DNA from: CAWCTB01 sp963798275 | GTDB taxonomy: Bacteria; Acidobacteriota; Terriglobia; Terriglobales; Acidobacteriaceae | Direction of reading: 5' to 3' | Assembly (NCBI GenBank): GCA_963798275.1 | Contig: CAWCTB010000046.1 | Span: 62,001-126,000, forward strand | Length of the DNA stretch: 64,000 bases | Shown here: positions 56,166 to 64,000 of the stretch, piece after piece | Position numbering within the stretch: the stretch's first letter is position 1 | How the letters are laid out: every line of letters starts with the position of its first letter | Position numbers and translations under genes: made by a program | The notes under the pieces: model-generated | What the model saw: the letters and a program-made list of their open reading frames with translations, nothing else | Told to the model about the DNA's origin: nothing | Databases searched by the model: none

Positions 56166-56171
56166 TATAAT
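56166..56171 (+). promoter_or_regulatory. -10 element of the ygfZ-ribF group
   Basis: TATAAT lies 12 bases before the ATG at 56184, so the leader would be very short (about 6 bases). The -35 region is not recognisable. No ribosome site stands out, so this may be a near-leaderless transcript. Confidence 0.5.
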
Positions 56172-56183
56172 CAAAGGTTCCGT

Positions 56184-57240
56184 ATGGCTGTCACTACATT
56201 CCAAGAGAAGCTCGCCTCCGCTGGAGCCCGCCTGGGAAGTTATCGCGGCGCCGAAACGGCAGCCTCGTTTGGCGACCCTGCCGCCGAGTTCCGCTGGCTG
56301 CTCGAAGCTTCTGCCGTGTACGACATGGGCTGGCAGGCCAAGCTGGTGCTCAGCGGCGAAGACCGCGTGCGCTGGCTGAACGGCATGGTCACCAACAACA
56401 TCCGCGACCTGGCGTTGAACCACGGAGTGTACAGCTTCGTGCTCAATCCGCAGGGCCGCAACCTCGGAGACCTGGTCGCCTACAATCGCGGCGACTATCT
56501 GCTGGTCACCACCGATCGCGAGCAGGCGCCTAAACTGGCCGAGTTGTTCGCGCGCTACATCATTATGGACGACGTCGAAGTCGGCGACATCAGCGAGAAG
56601 CTGGCCGCTATCGGAGTGGCCGGGCCGAAAACGCCGGAACTTTTGCGCGCCATCGGAATCGACATTTCCAGTCTGCAGCCGGGCGAGGTTACCGATCTCA
56701 CTTGGCGCGACATCGGTATCTCTGTCGCCCGCAGCCCGCTGCCGCAGATGGACGGCTGCGAGATCTGGTTCGCTTCCGAACATGCCGACAAGGTATGGGA
56801 CTGCGCTGGTTGCCGCGGGAGCCGCTCCGGCCGGAAGCGAGGCGCTGGAACTGTTTCGTCTCGCCCGCGGTGTTCCGCGCTACGGGGTCGATCTGCGCGA
56901 ACGCGATCTGCCGCAGGAGACGGGCCAGCAGCACGCCCTCAACTTCGCCAAGGGGTGCTACGTTGGCCAGGAGATCGTCGAGCGCATTCACGCCCGCGGC
57001 AACGTGCATCGCGCATTCGTTGGTTTCGAAGTTGACGGCGATGTGCCGGAGCCCGGAACCAAGGTCCGCGCTGCCGACAAAGAGGTGGGGGAGATTACCA
57101 GCGCCGCCCGTGTGCCATTTCCCGGCGGAGACCGGACCTTGGCGTTGGGCTACCTCCGCCGCGAGGTCGCCGACCCGGGGACCGAGGTAACGATTGGCGA
57201 GCAGAGCGCAACGGTGCGTGCATTGCCGTTTACGAAATAA
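56184..57240 (+). CDS. ygfZ: YgfZ/GcvT-like folate-binding iron-sulfur repair protein (frameshifted)
   Basis: About 351 residues of the GcvT-fold. The YgfZ signature K-G-C-Y-x-G-Q-E is in NFAKGCYVGQEIVERIH; other parts are LLEASAVYDMGWQAKLVLSGEDRVRWLNGMVTNNI and the C-terminal barrel. YgfZ supports Fe-S cluster enzyme activity and binds folate. The frame shifts in the GGG at 56797-56799: HADKVW goes on in the next frame as TALVAAGAAPAGSEALELFRLARGVPRYGVDL, so one G is extra. First gene of the group up to ribF. Confidence 0.92.
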
Positions 57241-57311
57241 GAAGCCAAAAGCGAAAAACGAAAAGCCAAAGGCCAAGAGCCAAGAGCCAAGAGCGAAAAG
57301 CGAGCAGCGAT
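57241..57311 (+). repeat. purine-rich tandem spacer (gccaagagc/gcgaaaa units)
   Basis: The gap between ygfZ and the DUF1844 gene is a near-tandem string of the short units GCCAAA, GCGAAAA and GCCAAGA, for example AGAGCCAAGAGCCAAGAGCG. It is purine-rich on the coding strand. It reads into the DUF1844 start without a clear ribosome site. Probably slipped-strand expansion. Confidence 0.7.
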
Positions 57312-57315
57312 TCCT

Positions 57316-57957
57316 ATGCCCGATAAAGAGAAAAAGCCCGAATTTGTAGTCACTGACCGCCGCCTGTTCAGCACGGACGGCGAGTTGCGCCGCGACGTGG
57401 TCGAAGCCGAGGAGCGCCGGGAAGAGCACGAGCAGGAAAAGCGTGAGGCAGCTCATCGCGTGAACGAAGAACGCGCCGCGCAGCGCGAACCCGCTTCCAC
57501 CATCGTCAGCACCGAGCCTCCACCTCCGCCGGAGGAGGTTCCGGACGCGCCCTCTGCCGACGAGCAACAGGCCTCGGCCGACGCTTACCAGCAGTCCACG
57601 CGCGAGATCGATGCCGAGATCAAGCGCGAGCTCGGCAAGCAGGGGCAGGCCCACCGCGCCAAGGACTTCGAGATGAACTTCGAGAAGTTCGCCGCGTCGC
57701 TCTACATGAGTGCGCTGATGCAGCTCGGCCTCGCTGCTCCCCAGGGCGGCCAGCCGCAGGTCGATCTGATGGGGGCCCGGCAGACCATCGACATCCTCGG
57801 CATCCTGCAGGAGAAGACCAAGGGCAACCTCACGCCGGCGGAGCAGAACATGCTGCAGAACGTTCTGTACGAACTGCGCATGGCGTACCTGGAAGTCACC
57901 AACCTCATCGCGCATCCGCCCGAGGGCGGGGCGTCCGGGCAGCCCGCTAAGCGATGA
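57316..57957 (+). CDS. DUF1844 protein
   Basis: A 213-residue protein. The C-terminal 90 residues are DUF1844: FEKFAASLYMSALMQLGLAAPQ, QVDLMGARQTIDILGILQEKTKGNLTPAEQNMLQNVLYELRMAYLEV. The N-terminal half is charged and Glu/Arg-rich (VVEAEERREEHEQEKREAAHRVNEERAA), probably a coiled coil, then Pro-rich. Function unknown; it is common in acidobacteria and related phyla. It overlaps the next gene by 4 bases (ATGA). Confidence 0.92.
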   Translation: MPDKEKKPEFVVTDRRLFSTDGELRRDVVEAEERREEHEQEKREAAHRVNEERAAQREPASTIVSTEPPPPPEEVPDAPSADEQQASADAYQQSTREIDAEIKRELGKQGQAHRAKDFEMNFEKFAASLYMSALMQLGLAAPQGGQPQVDLMGARQTIDILGILQEKTKGNLTPAEQNMLQNVLYELRMAYLEVTNLIAHPPEGGASGQPAKR

Positions 57958-58733
57958 AGGCTACGCTCACGGTGCTGGGCAGCGGTACCTCCATGGGGGT
58001 GCCCACCATTGGATGCAACTGCCGTGTGTGCACCTCGACCGATCCTCATGACCGGCGCACCCGTCCCTCCATCATGGTGCAGTGGGACGGCCACACCGTG
58101 CTCATCGATACCACACCCGACTTCCGTGAGCAGGCCATTCGCGAAGGCATTCGCAAGATCGATGCGGTCCTGTACACCCATGGCCACGCCGATCACATTC
58201 TAGGGCTCGACGACGTCCGCCCCCTCAGCTTTCCGCGCGTGACCGGCGGTGGCAAGATCCCACTCTTTGCCAGTCAAGACACTACGCGGGTGCTGCAGAG
58301 CGTCTTCCGCTACATCTTCGAGGCCGATTATAAATACGGTGGACTGGCGCAGGTCGAGTTGCGTGGCGTGAATGGTCCCATCCCTCTGTTTGGCGCCTGC
58401 TTTGTCCCGTTGTCCGTGATTCACGGTGACGCTCCCATCGAAGCCTACCGCTTCGGCTCGGCCGCCTATCTCACCGATTTCAGCGAGGTGCCTGAGGACA
58501 CCATGGCTCAGCTTCAGGACCTCGACATCCTGTTTCTTGATGCGCTGCGGCATCACCCCCATCCCACGCACTCGACGGTCGAGAACTCGCTACAGATCGT
58601 GGAAAAGCTCAAGCCCAGGCGCACGTACTTCACCCACATCTCGCATGATCTGCCGCACCACGAGACTAATGCCTCGCTGCCCGGCAACGTGCGGCTGGCC
58701 CATGACGGGCTGAAACTCGAATTCGAACTGTAA
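57954..58733 (+). CDS. MBL-fold metallohydrolase, PhnP-like
   Basis: A 259-residue zinc hydrolase. The metal motif is YTHGHADHILGLDD, with His further at HGDAPIE and AYLTDFSEVP, and HHPHPTHST and the terminal FTHISHDLPHHET. The N-terminal LGSGTSMGVPTIGCNCRVCTS with three Cys resembles the extra zinc site of PhnP-type phosphodiesterases. Substrate probably a cyclic phosphate or nucleotide ester; not certain. Overlaps the DUF1844 gene by 4 bases, and ribF follows 15 bp later. Confidence 0.9.
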   Translation: MKATLTVLGSGTSMGVPTIGCNCRVCTSTDPHDRRTRPSIMVQWDGHTVLIDTTPDFREQAIREGIRKIDAVLYTHGHADHILGLDDVRPLSFPRVTGGGKIPLFASQDTTRVLQSVFRYIFEADYKYGGLAQVELRGVNGPIPLFGACFVPLSVIHGDAPIEAYRFGSAAYLTDFSEVPEDTMAQLQDLDILFLDALRHHPHPTHSTVENSLQIVEKLKPRRTYFTHISHDLPHHETNASLPGNVRLAHDGLKLEFEL

Positions 58734-58748
58734 GGATCGCGACAGACG

Positions 58749-59699
58749 ATGCAGGTATTCCGCAGCCTCGATGAAGTTCCCGCGCAACTCGGTCCCACCG
58801 TGGTCAGTGTCGGCAATTTCGACGGAGTACATCTCGCCCATCACGCGGTGGTGCAGCACATGGTCGAACGCGCGCACGCCATCGCAGGCAAGGCGGTTGC
58901 CGTCACCTTCGAGCCGCATCCGCTGCGCATTCTGCGTCCCGACTCAGCTGCAAAACTGCTTACGCCACTGTCCATTAAGTTGCAGCTGCTGGAAAAGACC
59001 GGCGTGGACGCCGTGCTGGTTCTGCCGTTCACCCGCGACCTGTCGCTGATGTCGGCGCACGACTTCGCCCGCATCGTATTGGCCAACACGCTGCACGCCA
59101 GGGAAGTGCACGAAGGCTACAACTTCCACTTCGGCCACAAGGCGCAGGGCAATGTGAACACGCTCGACGACTTCGGCAAGGAGATGGGGTTTGGCGTCAA
59201 GATCTACGACGAGCAGCTTCTGCGCGGTCACCATGTCTCCAGCAGCGAAATCCGCAAACTCATCGCCGAAGGCAAGGTCGGCAAGGCGCGTGCCTTGCTG
59301 GGCCGGCCTTTCAGCATCGTCGCCAATCCCGGTCGCGGTCGCGGCTACGGACACAAGTACACCGTGCCCACGGTCAACCTCGCTCGCTACGATGAACTTG
59401 TTCCCGGCAATGGCGTCTATATCACGCGCATTCTGATTAACGGCGAATGTTTCGATTCGGTGACCAACGTCGGGGTGCGCCCCACTTTCGGCCCAGACTC
59501 GTTCGCCATCGAGAGCCATCTCCTGAACTTCCATCCCATTGAGCTGCTGGCCCAGACCGAAGTTGAGTTGTTCTTCCTCAAGCGCCTGCGTGACGAGCGC
59601 AAGTTCGAGTCCGTCGAAGCCCTGCGCGAGCAGATCGCCAAAGACGTGCACAGGGCCAGAAGGTATTTCCGGCTGCTGAAGGACAATGAGCAACGATAA
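58749..59699 (+). CDS. ribF: bifunctional riboflavin kinase / FAD synthetase
   Basis: A 316-residue enzyme making FMN and FAD. N-terminal adenylyltransferase: VVSVGNFDGVHLAHHAVVQHMV and ALVGYNFHFGHKAQGNV-like YNFHFGHKAQGNVNTL, then VSSSEIRKLIAEGKVGKARALLGRPF. C-terminal kinase: GRGRGYGHKYTVPTVNL and VGVRPTFG, ending ERKFESVEALREQIAKDVHRARRYF. Full length. The last gene of the group starting at ygfZ. Confidence 0.96.
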   Translation: MQVFRSLDEVPAQLGPTVVSVGNFDGVHLAHHAVVQHMVERAHAIAGKAVAVTFEPHPLRILRPDSAAKLLTPLSIKLQLLEKTGVDAVLVLPFTRDLSLMSAHDFARIVLANTLHAREVHEGYNFHFGHKAQGNVNTLDDFGKEMGFGVKIYDEQLLRGHHVSSSEIRKLIAEGKVGKARALLGRPFSIVANPGRGRGYGHKYTVPTVNLARYDELVPGNGVYITRILINGECFDSVTNVGVRPTFGPDSFAIESHLLNFHPIELLAQTEVELFFLKRLRDERKFESVEALREQIAKDVHRARRYFRLLKDNEQR

Positions 59700-59744
59700 A
59701 GGTGTGACGGTTGCTACAGCAGTTTCAGAGAAGGTGTAGACCGA

Positions 59745-59816
59745 GGTCCCTCAGGGGCTAAAGCCCGAGTTCGCCACTCTGGCTTACGGCACGGCTGAAG
59801 CCGTGCCCTTTCAAGA
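59745..59816 (-). repeat. dispersed palindromic repeat, copy 2, with a second small hairpin
   Basis: GGCACGGC-tgaa-GCCGTGCC (59788-59807) with flanks CTTAC and CTTTCAAG is the reverse complement of the copy at 1805-1841, with one compensatory pair change in the stem. To its left, GGGCT-aa-AGCCC (about 59756-59767) is a second short palindrome. It lies between ribF and the convergent two-component pair. Confidence 0.75.
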
Positions 59817-59945
59817 CGGGGCGTGGTCTACACCAACTATGAAACCGCTCTAAGACCCCAGATCGTCCGGAGAGGGCACTGCATTATCCATTGATGAAGC
59901 AAGCTGCGAACTCCAGTAGTTTTTGCGGCTTGCTCGGCCCCGGGC

Positions 59946-60716
59946 CTACGAACTGGCCTGCGGGTTCGGCAGGAACCGATAGCCCACACCGCGGACCGTC
60001 AACAGGTGCTTCGGCTTCGACGGATCTTTCTCGATATACCGCCGCAAGCGCACAATAAAGTTGTCGATTGCCCGCGTGTCGGTGTCTTCGCGCAGTCCCC
60101 ACACTTCTTCCAGAATCTGTTTCCGCGAGACGATCTTGTCATGGTTGGCGATCAGGTGGCGCAGCAGGTCAGCTTCCATTAACGTCAGGCGATAAGTCTT
60201 CTCGCCCACGCGCAGCTCGAGCTTTCCGAAATCGACTTCCTTGTCGGCAAAGGTGTAGACGTCAAACTCGCGTGGCGAAGCGCCGGCTTGACTCTCCGCC
60301 ACCCGCGTCTCGACCGGAGGATTGGTCGCGAGCGCCTGTCCCCATTCGCGGCGGCGCAGCAGGCTGCGAATGCGCGCCAGCAGGATCGCCAGGTCGAACG
60401 GCTTCGGCAGGTAGTCATCGGCGCCCGATGCGAATCCCTTCAGCACATCTTCCGGGCGATTGCGCGCCGTCAGCATCAGCAGCGGGACATAGTGATTTTC
60501 CTTTCGCAGTTCGGCTGCCACCGCGAATCCGTCCTTCCCCGGCAACATCACGTCGAGCACCAGCAAGTCGAACTCGCTCCGCTGCTTCAGCAAAAGGTCG
60601 AGCGCCGTCTCGCCGTCGCCCGCTAGTTCTGTCTCGTATCCTTCCGCCTCCAAGTTAAACTTGAGGCCGCGTGCCAGATGCACTTCGTCTTCCACCACCA
60701 GGATTCGGCCGCTCAT
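59946..60716 (-). CDS. OmpR/PhoB-family response regulator
   Basis: A 256-residue DNA-binding regulator: receiver (ILVVEDEVHLARGL, phospho-Asp in LLVLDVMLPGKDG, Lys in YLPKPF) and winged-helix domain (EADLLRHLIANHDKIVSRKQILEEVWGLREDTDTRAIDNFIVRLRRYIEKDP). Between them is a linker of about 40 residues (about 120-160), longer than usual. Its ATG overlaps the kinase stop by 4 bases. Targets unknown. Confidence 0.94.
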   Translation of the reverse strand: MSGRILVVEDEVHLARGLKFNLEAEGYETELAGDGETALDLLLKQRSEFDLLVLDVMLPGKDGFAVAAELRKENHYVPLLMLTARNRPEDVLKGFASGADDYLPKPFDLAILLARIRSLLRRREWGQALATNPPVETRVAESQAGASPREFDVYTFADKEVDFGKLELRVGEKTYRLTLMEADLLRHLIANHDKIVSRKQILEEVWGLREDTDTRAIDNFIVRLRRYIEKDPSKPKHLLTVRGVGYRFLPNPQASS

Positions 60717-61621
60717 GGCATGTGCCTCGGCAACTCGATGGTAACCGTGGTTCCTTTGCCAAGACCCTCGCTTTCGGCGAACGCCTTGCCGTCATGGCGC
60801 TGTGCAATGGAGCCCACGATGAACAATCCCAGGCCGGTGCCTTTGATCTGCTGCGACCCCAGCGCCGCCACCCGGTAGAAGCGCTTAAAGATGCGCTTGA
60901 GTTCTCCCCGCGCAATGCCCTGGCCCTTGTCTTGCACTTTGATTTGCACTCGCCTGAGATCGGGCGTCACCACCTCTACCCGGATCTGCGGACTCCCGCC
61001 GGAATACTTCACCGCGTTGTCGATCACGTTGGAGATGGCGGTAAATAACTCCTCCCGATCGCCCGAGACAACAAGCCGCTCCGTTGGTTCGTGGTCGAGT
61101 TCCCAGGCGAGCGCCTCCGGCGAAAGATGATGCCGCGACCGCGCCAACTCGACGGTGTCCTGTACCAGCGGGCCGACTTCGACATCGGCCCGGTTCAGTA
61201 CCGCGTTTTTCTGCGTGACGCGGGCCGCGCGCAGCACCTGATCCACGGTGCCCATCAGCCGCTTCGTATCATCCAGCATCACCTGGTAAAATTCGCGCCG
61301 CTGCTCTTCGTCCACCGGACGCCGCTGCAGCGTCTCCAGGTACAGGCGAATCGAGGTGATCGGCGTCTTCAGTTCATGGGTGACCGCGTTCAGAAAGCTG
61401 TCCTGCTGTTCATTCCGCCGCACCTCGCGCACCAGGAAGATCGTGTTCAGCGTGACTCCGGCGATGATGAACAGGAAGAACAGGATGCCGATGATGAGCG
61501 GCACCACCTCGCGCCAGTTAAGGATGATCCAACTGATGTTGAGCACCATCGCCACCGCGGCGATGAGCGCACCAAGCGTGATGAAAAACGCGATGGTCTT
61601 ATTGCGGCTGGTAATGCGCAT
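60713..61621 (-). CDS. sensor histidine kinase, two-helix type
   Basis: A 302-residue kinase. Two membrane helices (about 10-30 and 41-62) with almost no periplasmic loop, so it probably senses within the membrane or the cytoplasm. HisKA box with phospho-His in AVTHELKTPITSIRLYLETLQ; HATPase with NVIDNAVKYSGG, DKGQGIARGELKRIFKRFYRV and GTGLGLFIVGSIAQRHDG. First gene of the operon with the OmpR-type regulator. Confidence 0.93.
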   Translation of the reverse strand: MRITSRNKTIAFFITLGALIAAVAMVLNISWIILNWREVVPLIIGILFFLFIIAGVTLNTIFLVREVRRNEQQDSFLNAVTHELKTPITSIRLYLETLQRRPVDEEQRREFYQVMLDDTKRLMGTVDQVLRAARVTQKNAVLNRADVEVGPLVQDTVELARSRHHLSPEALAWELDHEPTERLVVSGDREELFTAISNVIDNAVKYSGGSPQIRVEVVTPDLRRVQIKVQDKGQGIARGELKRIFKRFYRVAALGSQQIKGTGLGLFIVGSIAQRHDGKAFAESEGLGKGTTVTIELPRHMP

Positions 61622-62040
61622 GGGCTACGAAAACGAGGATAGCACCGGAGGGGAAAGGGAGGCTCTCGGTGTCACAGAGTGTGTGTGACTGGATGGTCCT
61701 TCAACACGCACGGCGTTCGGACTCGACGCCCCCAGGATAGGCCGCTGCGGCCATTCGTTTCTGGCGATCGCGCGGTTAGATCTTGAACGGGCATTTTGAT
61801 ACAGACTTCCGAGACGCGGGAGCCCTTGACTCTAGGGCCTCCGCAAAACGTCTCAAAACTTACCCTTTGTGCAACAGCGAACGGCAGCTTCCTCAAAAGG
61901 CATCCGGCGGTTCCCAGCCAAAAGCGGACCTCGGGTTATTGGTTACACTGACAATGCGGCGCGCAGATCGTGTCCAACCTCACTTCTGCGGAACGTCGGC
62001 TCAAGCTATTCTGAAGAACCTGGGGTGGAGATTTTGTACC
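61622..62040. other. intergenic region, no gene seen
   Basis: A 419-bp gap with no protein gene or hairpin terminator that I can support. In-frame codons upstream of the RibD-like ATG exist but lack family character. It presumably contains the kinase promoter. Confidence 0.5.
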
Positions 62041-62571
62041 ATGGCAAAGCTCGTCTATGGAATGAACCAGTCCTTGGATGGCTACGTCGACCATCTGGAA
62101 TTTAGGCCAAGCCCGGCGCTCTTTCGTCACTTCATAGAGCAAGTGCGCGACCTGACGGGCAGTGTGTACGGTCGCCGCATGTACGAGGTAATGCGTTATT
62201 GGGACGAAGACCATGCGGACTGGGGCGCGGAGGAACACGACTTCGCGGCGGCGTGGCGGAGCCAGCCGAAGTGGGTTGTGTCGCGCTCGTTGAAGTCGGT
62301 CGGACCCAACGCCACACTTGTCGAGGATGACATCGAGGCGGTGATACATGGGCTGAAGGCTCAGCTCGTTGGGGAGATTGAAGTTGCCGGACCAGACTTG
62401 GCAGGAAGCCTAACCGACCTTGGTCTTATTGATGAGTATCGACTCTACCTCCACCCCGTCGTGCTTGGTCGCGGCAAGCCATTCTTCGCCGGCCCCCGGC
62501 CGCCGCTCCGCCTTGTGACCAGCGATCTAATTGGCGAGGACGTGATTAGGTTGACGTACGTTCCCGCTTAA
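62041..62571 (+). CDS. RibD C-terminal-like (dihydrofolate-reductase-fold) protein
   Basis: A 176-residue reductase-fold protein: MAKLVYGMNQSLDGYVDHLEF at the start, VYGRRMYEVMRYW, WVVSRSL, and VAGPDLAGSLTDLGLIDEYRLYLHPVVLGRGKPFF. The family (RibD_C/YyaP-like) uses NADPH, but the substrate of these stand-alone forms is unknown. The ATG has GGAG 9 bases upstream. Alone in its orientation here. Confidence 0.9.
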   Translation: MAKLVYGMNQSLDGYVDHLEFRPSPALFRHFIEQVRDLTGSVYGRRMYEVMRYWDEDHADWGAEEHDFAAAWRSQPKWVVSRSLKSVGPNATLVEDDIEAVIHGLKAQLVGEIEVAGPDLAGSLTDLGLIDEYRLYLHPVVLGRGKPFFAGPRPPLRLVTSDLIGEDVIRLTYVPA

Positions 62572-62755
62572 TCGCGCGACTCGCCCGACGGACTGCGCCG
62601 ACGCGTCAGGTCCGCTTTGGGTCACGTCCAGGCATTCCAGCTTGCGCGCCAATCTTCCCCGAAAGCGGTCGCACAAAGGAACCCTTTCGGGACGTTGCAA
62701 AACCTACCCCTTTTGAAACACTGGCGCGTTCGTCCGCGACTAAGGTCTCCCGGTA

Positions 62756-63251
62756 TCAGTTCCGGGGACGTTTCTTATTGATTCCTGTCCCAGCGTGGCT
62801 CTGGGCCGCCTTGCGAAGCGCGGCAACGTCGGCAATATCTTGTGGTCTTCCCGCTGCAAGCTTTGCCGCTATTAAATCCTCGCGGGAAATGAAGAATGCC
62901 GTGAGTCCGCTTGCGGGATCGATTACGGTTTCAACCCGGGGTTGCCATGCCTGGTCAAAATCGACACCGCCAATCTCCGGGAGATGTCCACCATGACCGG
63001 CACCCGGCCCATGCGGAAAACTTTGCCCGCTCGATGAAATCGGCGGCGGTCAATCCTTCCAGCGATGCACCGAACTTTGCCAGGGCGGCGTACACCGCCT
63101 TGCCGTTGTCGGCGTCCGGCTTGATCAGCAGGTCAATATCCTTGGTGGCGCGGGGCTGCGCGTGAAACGAGACGGCATACCCGCCCACGATCAGGTATTT
63201 AACTCTCTGGTCGTTGAAGATGGACAAGAGTTCTTTGAAGTCGTCGAACAT
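62756..63251 (-). CDS. nucleotidyltransferase-fold protein, AbiEii-like (two frameshifts)
   Basis: About 165 residues. The start MFDDFKELLSIFNDQRVKYLIVGGYAVSFHAQPRATKDIDLLI carries the nucleotidyltransferase pattern G-G-x-A...D-x-D. The frame then loses one T at about 63020 (AKFFRMGRVPVMVDIS) and one C at about 62992 (PEIGGVDFDQAWQPRVETVIDPASGLTAFFISREDLIAAKLAAGRPQDIADVAALRKA), ending at TGA 62756. Such proteins occur as toxin-like halves of two-gene modules. It overlaps the preceding small gene by 53 bp in another frame. Whether active depends on the two deletions being errors. Confidence 0.8.
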
Positions 63252-63399
63252 CCGGGGGCAGTCCCTTCATCTGGTAAGCCGCAAGGGTCATCTCCGCGAC
63301 CGCGTCCATGCGTTCCTGGGCGGTGAGATCTTGCCAGTCTCGATACTCATCAGCCTTCATCTCATCGAAGCTGGTGTACGTGCGGATGGTCTTGTCCAT
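63199..63399 (-). CDS. small partner protein of the nucleotidyltransferase
   Basis: A 66-residue protein from ATG 63399: MDKTIRTYTSFDEMKADEYRDWQDLTAQERMDAVAEMTLAAYQMKG, ending in RLQRTLVHLQRPES. Small proteins of this kind regularly precede nucleotidyltransferase genes and look like antitoxin or partner subunits; the function is not established. Its 3' end overlaps the next gene by 53 bp in a different frame, and the overlap region keeps plausible protein in both frames. Confidence 0.75.
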   Translation of the reverse strand: MDKTIRTYTSFDEMKADEYRDWQDLTAQERMDAVAEMTLAAYQMKGLPPDVRRLQRTLVHLQRPES

Positions 63400-63511
63400 G
63401 GCTTCCTTGTAGCACAGCCCCGCCATTAGCGGCAAACCCCTTCAGAGGCGGAAGGTTAACGTGTTGGCCCCTTGAGTCGAGACACCGAACAGGCCAGTCT
63501 TCCGCCAAACC

Positions 63512-63537
63512 AAAAAGGCGACGCTCGGAGCGCCGCC
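63512..63537 (-). terminator. Rho-independent terminator of the desaturase gene
   Basis: On the minus strand GGCGGCGCTC and GAGCGTCGCC form a 10-bp stem with one G-T pair, followed by TTTTTGG. It sits 25 bp after the desaturase stop at 63562. Confidence 0.85.
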
Positions 63538-63561
63538 TCTGGGGAAGAAACTTTAACCAGC

Positions 63562-64000
63562 TCAATCGCCGCTGTAGGCGCCCACCAGTTCTTCTTCTTT
63601 GACCGCAGGGTTCACCACCGGCTGAATGCGCGCCGAGCGCAGCTTGGGCAGCTTTACGTCCCAGATCAGGCCGGTCATCGAGAATGCCTTGATGGCGTAC
63701 CAATTCATGTCGAACTCGTACCACGCCAGGCCATGCCGCGCCGACTGCGGATGCGCATGATGATTGTTGTGCCAGCCTTCGCCGAAGCTGAGCAGCGCCA
63801 CCCACCACAGGTTGCGCGAGTCGTCGTCGGTGGCGAAGCGCTTGGAACCCCACATATGCGTAGCCGAATTTACGAACCATGTCGAGTGCAGCAAGATGGT
63901 CGTGCGGAAGAACACGCCCCACATCACCATCGGCCACCCGCCGATCGCCAGCAGAGCTACGCCGAGCACCACCATCGGGACCCAGTGATACTCGCTGAGC
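63562..64000 (-). CDS. fatty-acid desaturase, C-terminal part (cut by window edge)
   Basis: The 5' part is beyond the right edge. The 145 visible residues are the C-terminal end of an acyl-CoA/acyl-lipid desaturase: two membrane helices (MVVLGVALLAIGGWPMVMWGVFFRTTILLHSTW), NSATHMWGSKRFATDDDSRNLWWVALLSFGEGWHNNHHAHPQSARHGLAWYEFDMNWYAIKAFS. The HNNHH box and NSATH contribute di-iron His ligands. It introduces a double bond into fatty acids, probably in the membrane. A strong terminator follows. Confidence 0.93.
   Translation of the reverse strand, partial: LSEYHWVPMVVLGVALLAIGGWPMVMWGVFFRTTILLHSTWFVNSATHMWGSKRFATDDDSRNLWWVALLSFGEGWHNNHHAHPQSARHGLAWYEFDMNWYAIKAFSMTGLIWDVKLPKLRSARIQPVVNPAVKEEELVGAYSGD

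Noticed and set aside
720..63251. Programmed ribosomal frameshifting as the reason for the broken frames.
   Set aside because: The sites share no slippery heptamer, no downstream hairpin and no rule of gene class. Error in short G/C runs explains them better.
1..64000. CRISPR arrays, prophage, insertion sequences or a replication origin.
   Set aside because: No regularly spaced repeats, transposase, integrase or phage structural genes were seen, and no dnaA-box cluster. The window appears to be ordinary chromosome.

Overview
The window looks like chromosomal DNA of a Gram-negative, high-GC soil bacterium, most probably an acidobacterium. This rests on gene content and intergenic style: cytochrome bd oxidase, PEP-CTERM export signal, DUF1844 protein, large di-heme cytochromes, TolC-type efflux and dispersed palindromic spacers. 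It is inference; there is no rRNA or phylogenetic marker in the window. No tRNA, rRNA, CRISPR array, insertion sequence or prophage was seen.

Layout. 1-1770: cydA (3' part) and cydB. 1771-2476: non-coding, with two strong hairpins and an orphan CRP-like site. 2477-7075: a cell-wall MurNAc salvage locus (murQ, an AmiE-like serine hydrolase, and a divergent AmiE-like/NamZ fusion). 7077-11738: exported proteins, pterin dehydratase, an HD-GYP response regulator and an orphan sigma-like protein. 11906-19797: a TetR-controlled efflux operon (membrane fusion protein, tandem ABC ATPase, two ABC-2 permeases, TolC), laid out like E. coli cecR-ybhGFSR. 19925-22518: YceH, a three-repeat His-rich protein and a MetX-like hydrolase. 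22856-25462: a bufferin operon (Cys-rich precursor, DUF692 oxidase, DUF2063 partner joined to DoxX). 25535-28679: metallopeptidase, PEP-CTERM protein, MoaD-like protein coupled to a BNR-repeat protein. 28726-41987: HxlR regulator, two paralogous di-heme cytochromes and a divergent run of GMC oxidoreductase, catalase-like protein, two unknown proteins and a Dyp peroxidase, with a convergent hydrolase; I consider this the most interesting uncharacterised set. 42150-51147: transporters, a sugar dehydratase/aminotransferase pair and a sigma-54 two-component system. 51561-61621: DMT transporter, ArgD-like aminotransferase, a VapBC-type module, an isopropylmalate-dehydrogenase-like enzyme, the ygfZ-DUF1844-MBL-ribF group and an OmpR-type two-component system. 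62041-64000: a RibD-like reductase, a nucleotidyltransferase pair and the 3' part of a fatty-acid desaturase.

About eleven otherwise intact genes are broken by single-base indels, mostly an extra G or C in a short G/C run (cydB, the AmiE-like hydrolase, MFP, ABC ATPase, BNR protein, first cytochrome, catalase-like protein, hydrolase, epimerase, ygfZ, nucleotidyltransferase). The density and the uniform direction point to residual sequencing error rather than gene decay. These genes are given as whole loci and the shift point is stated.
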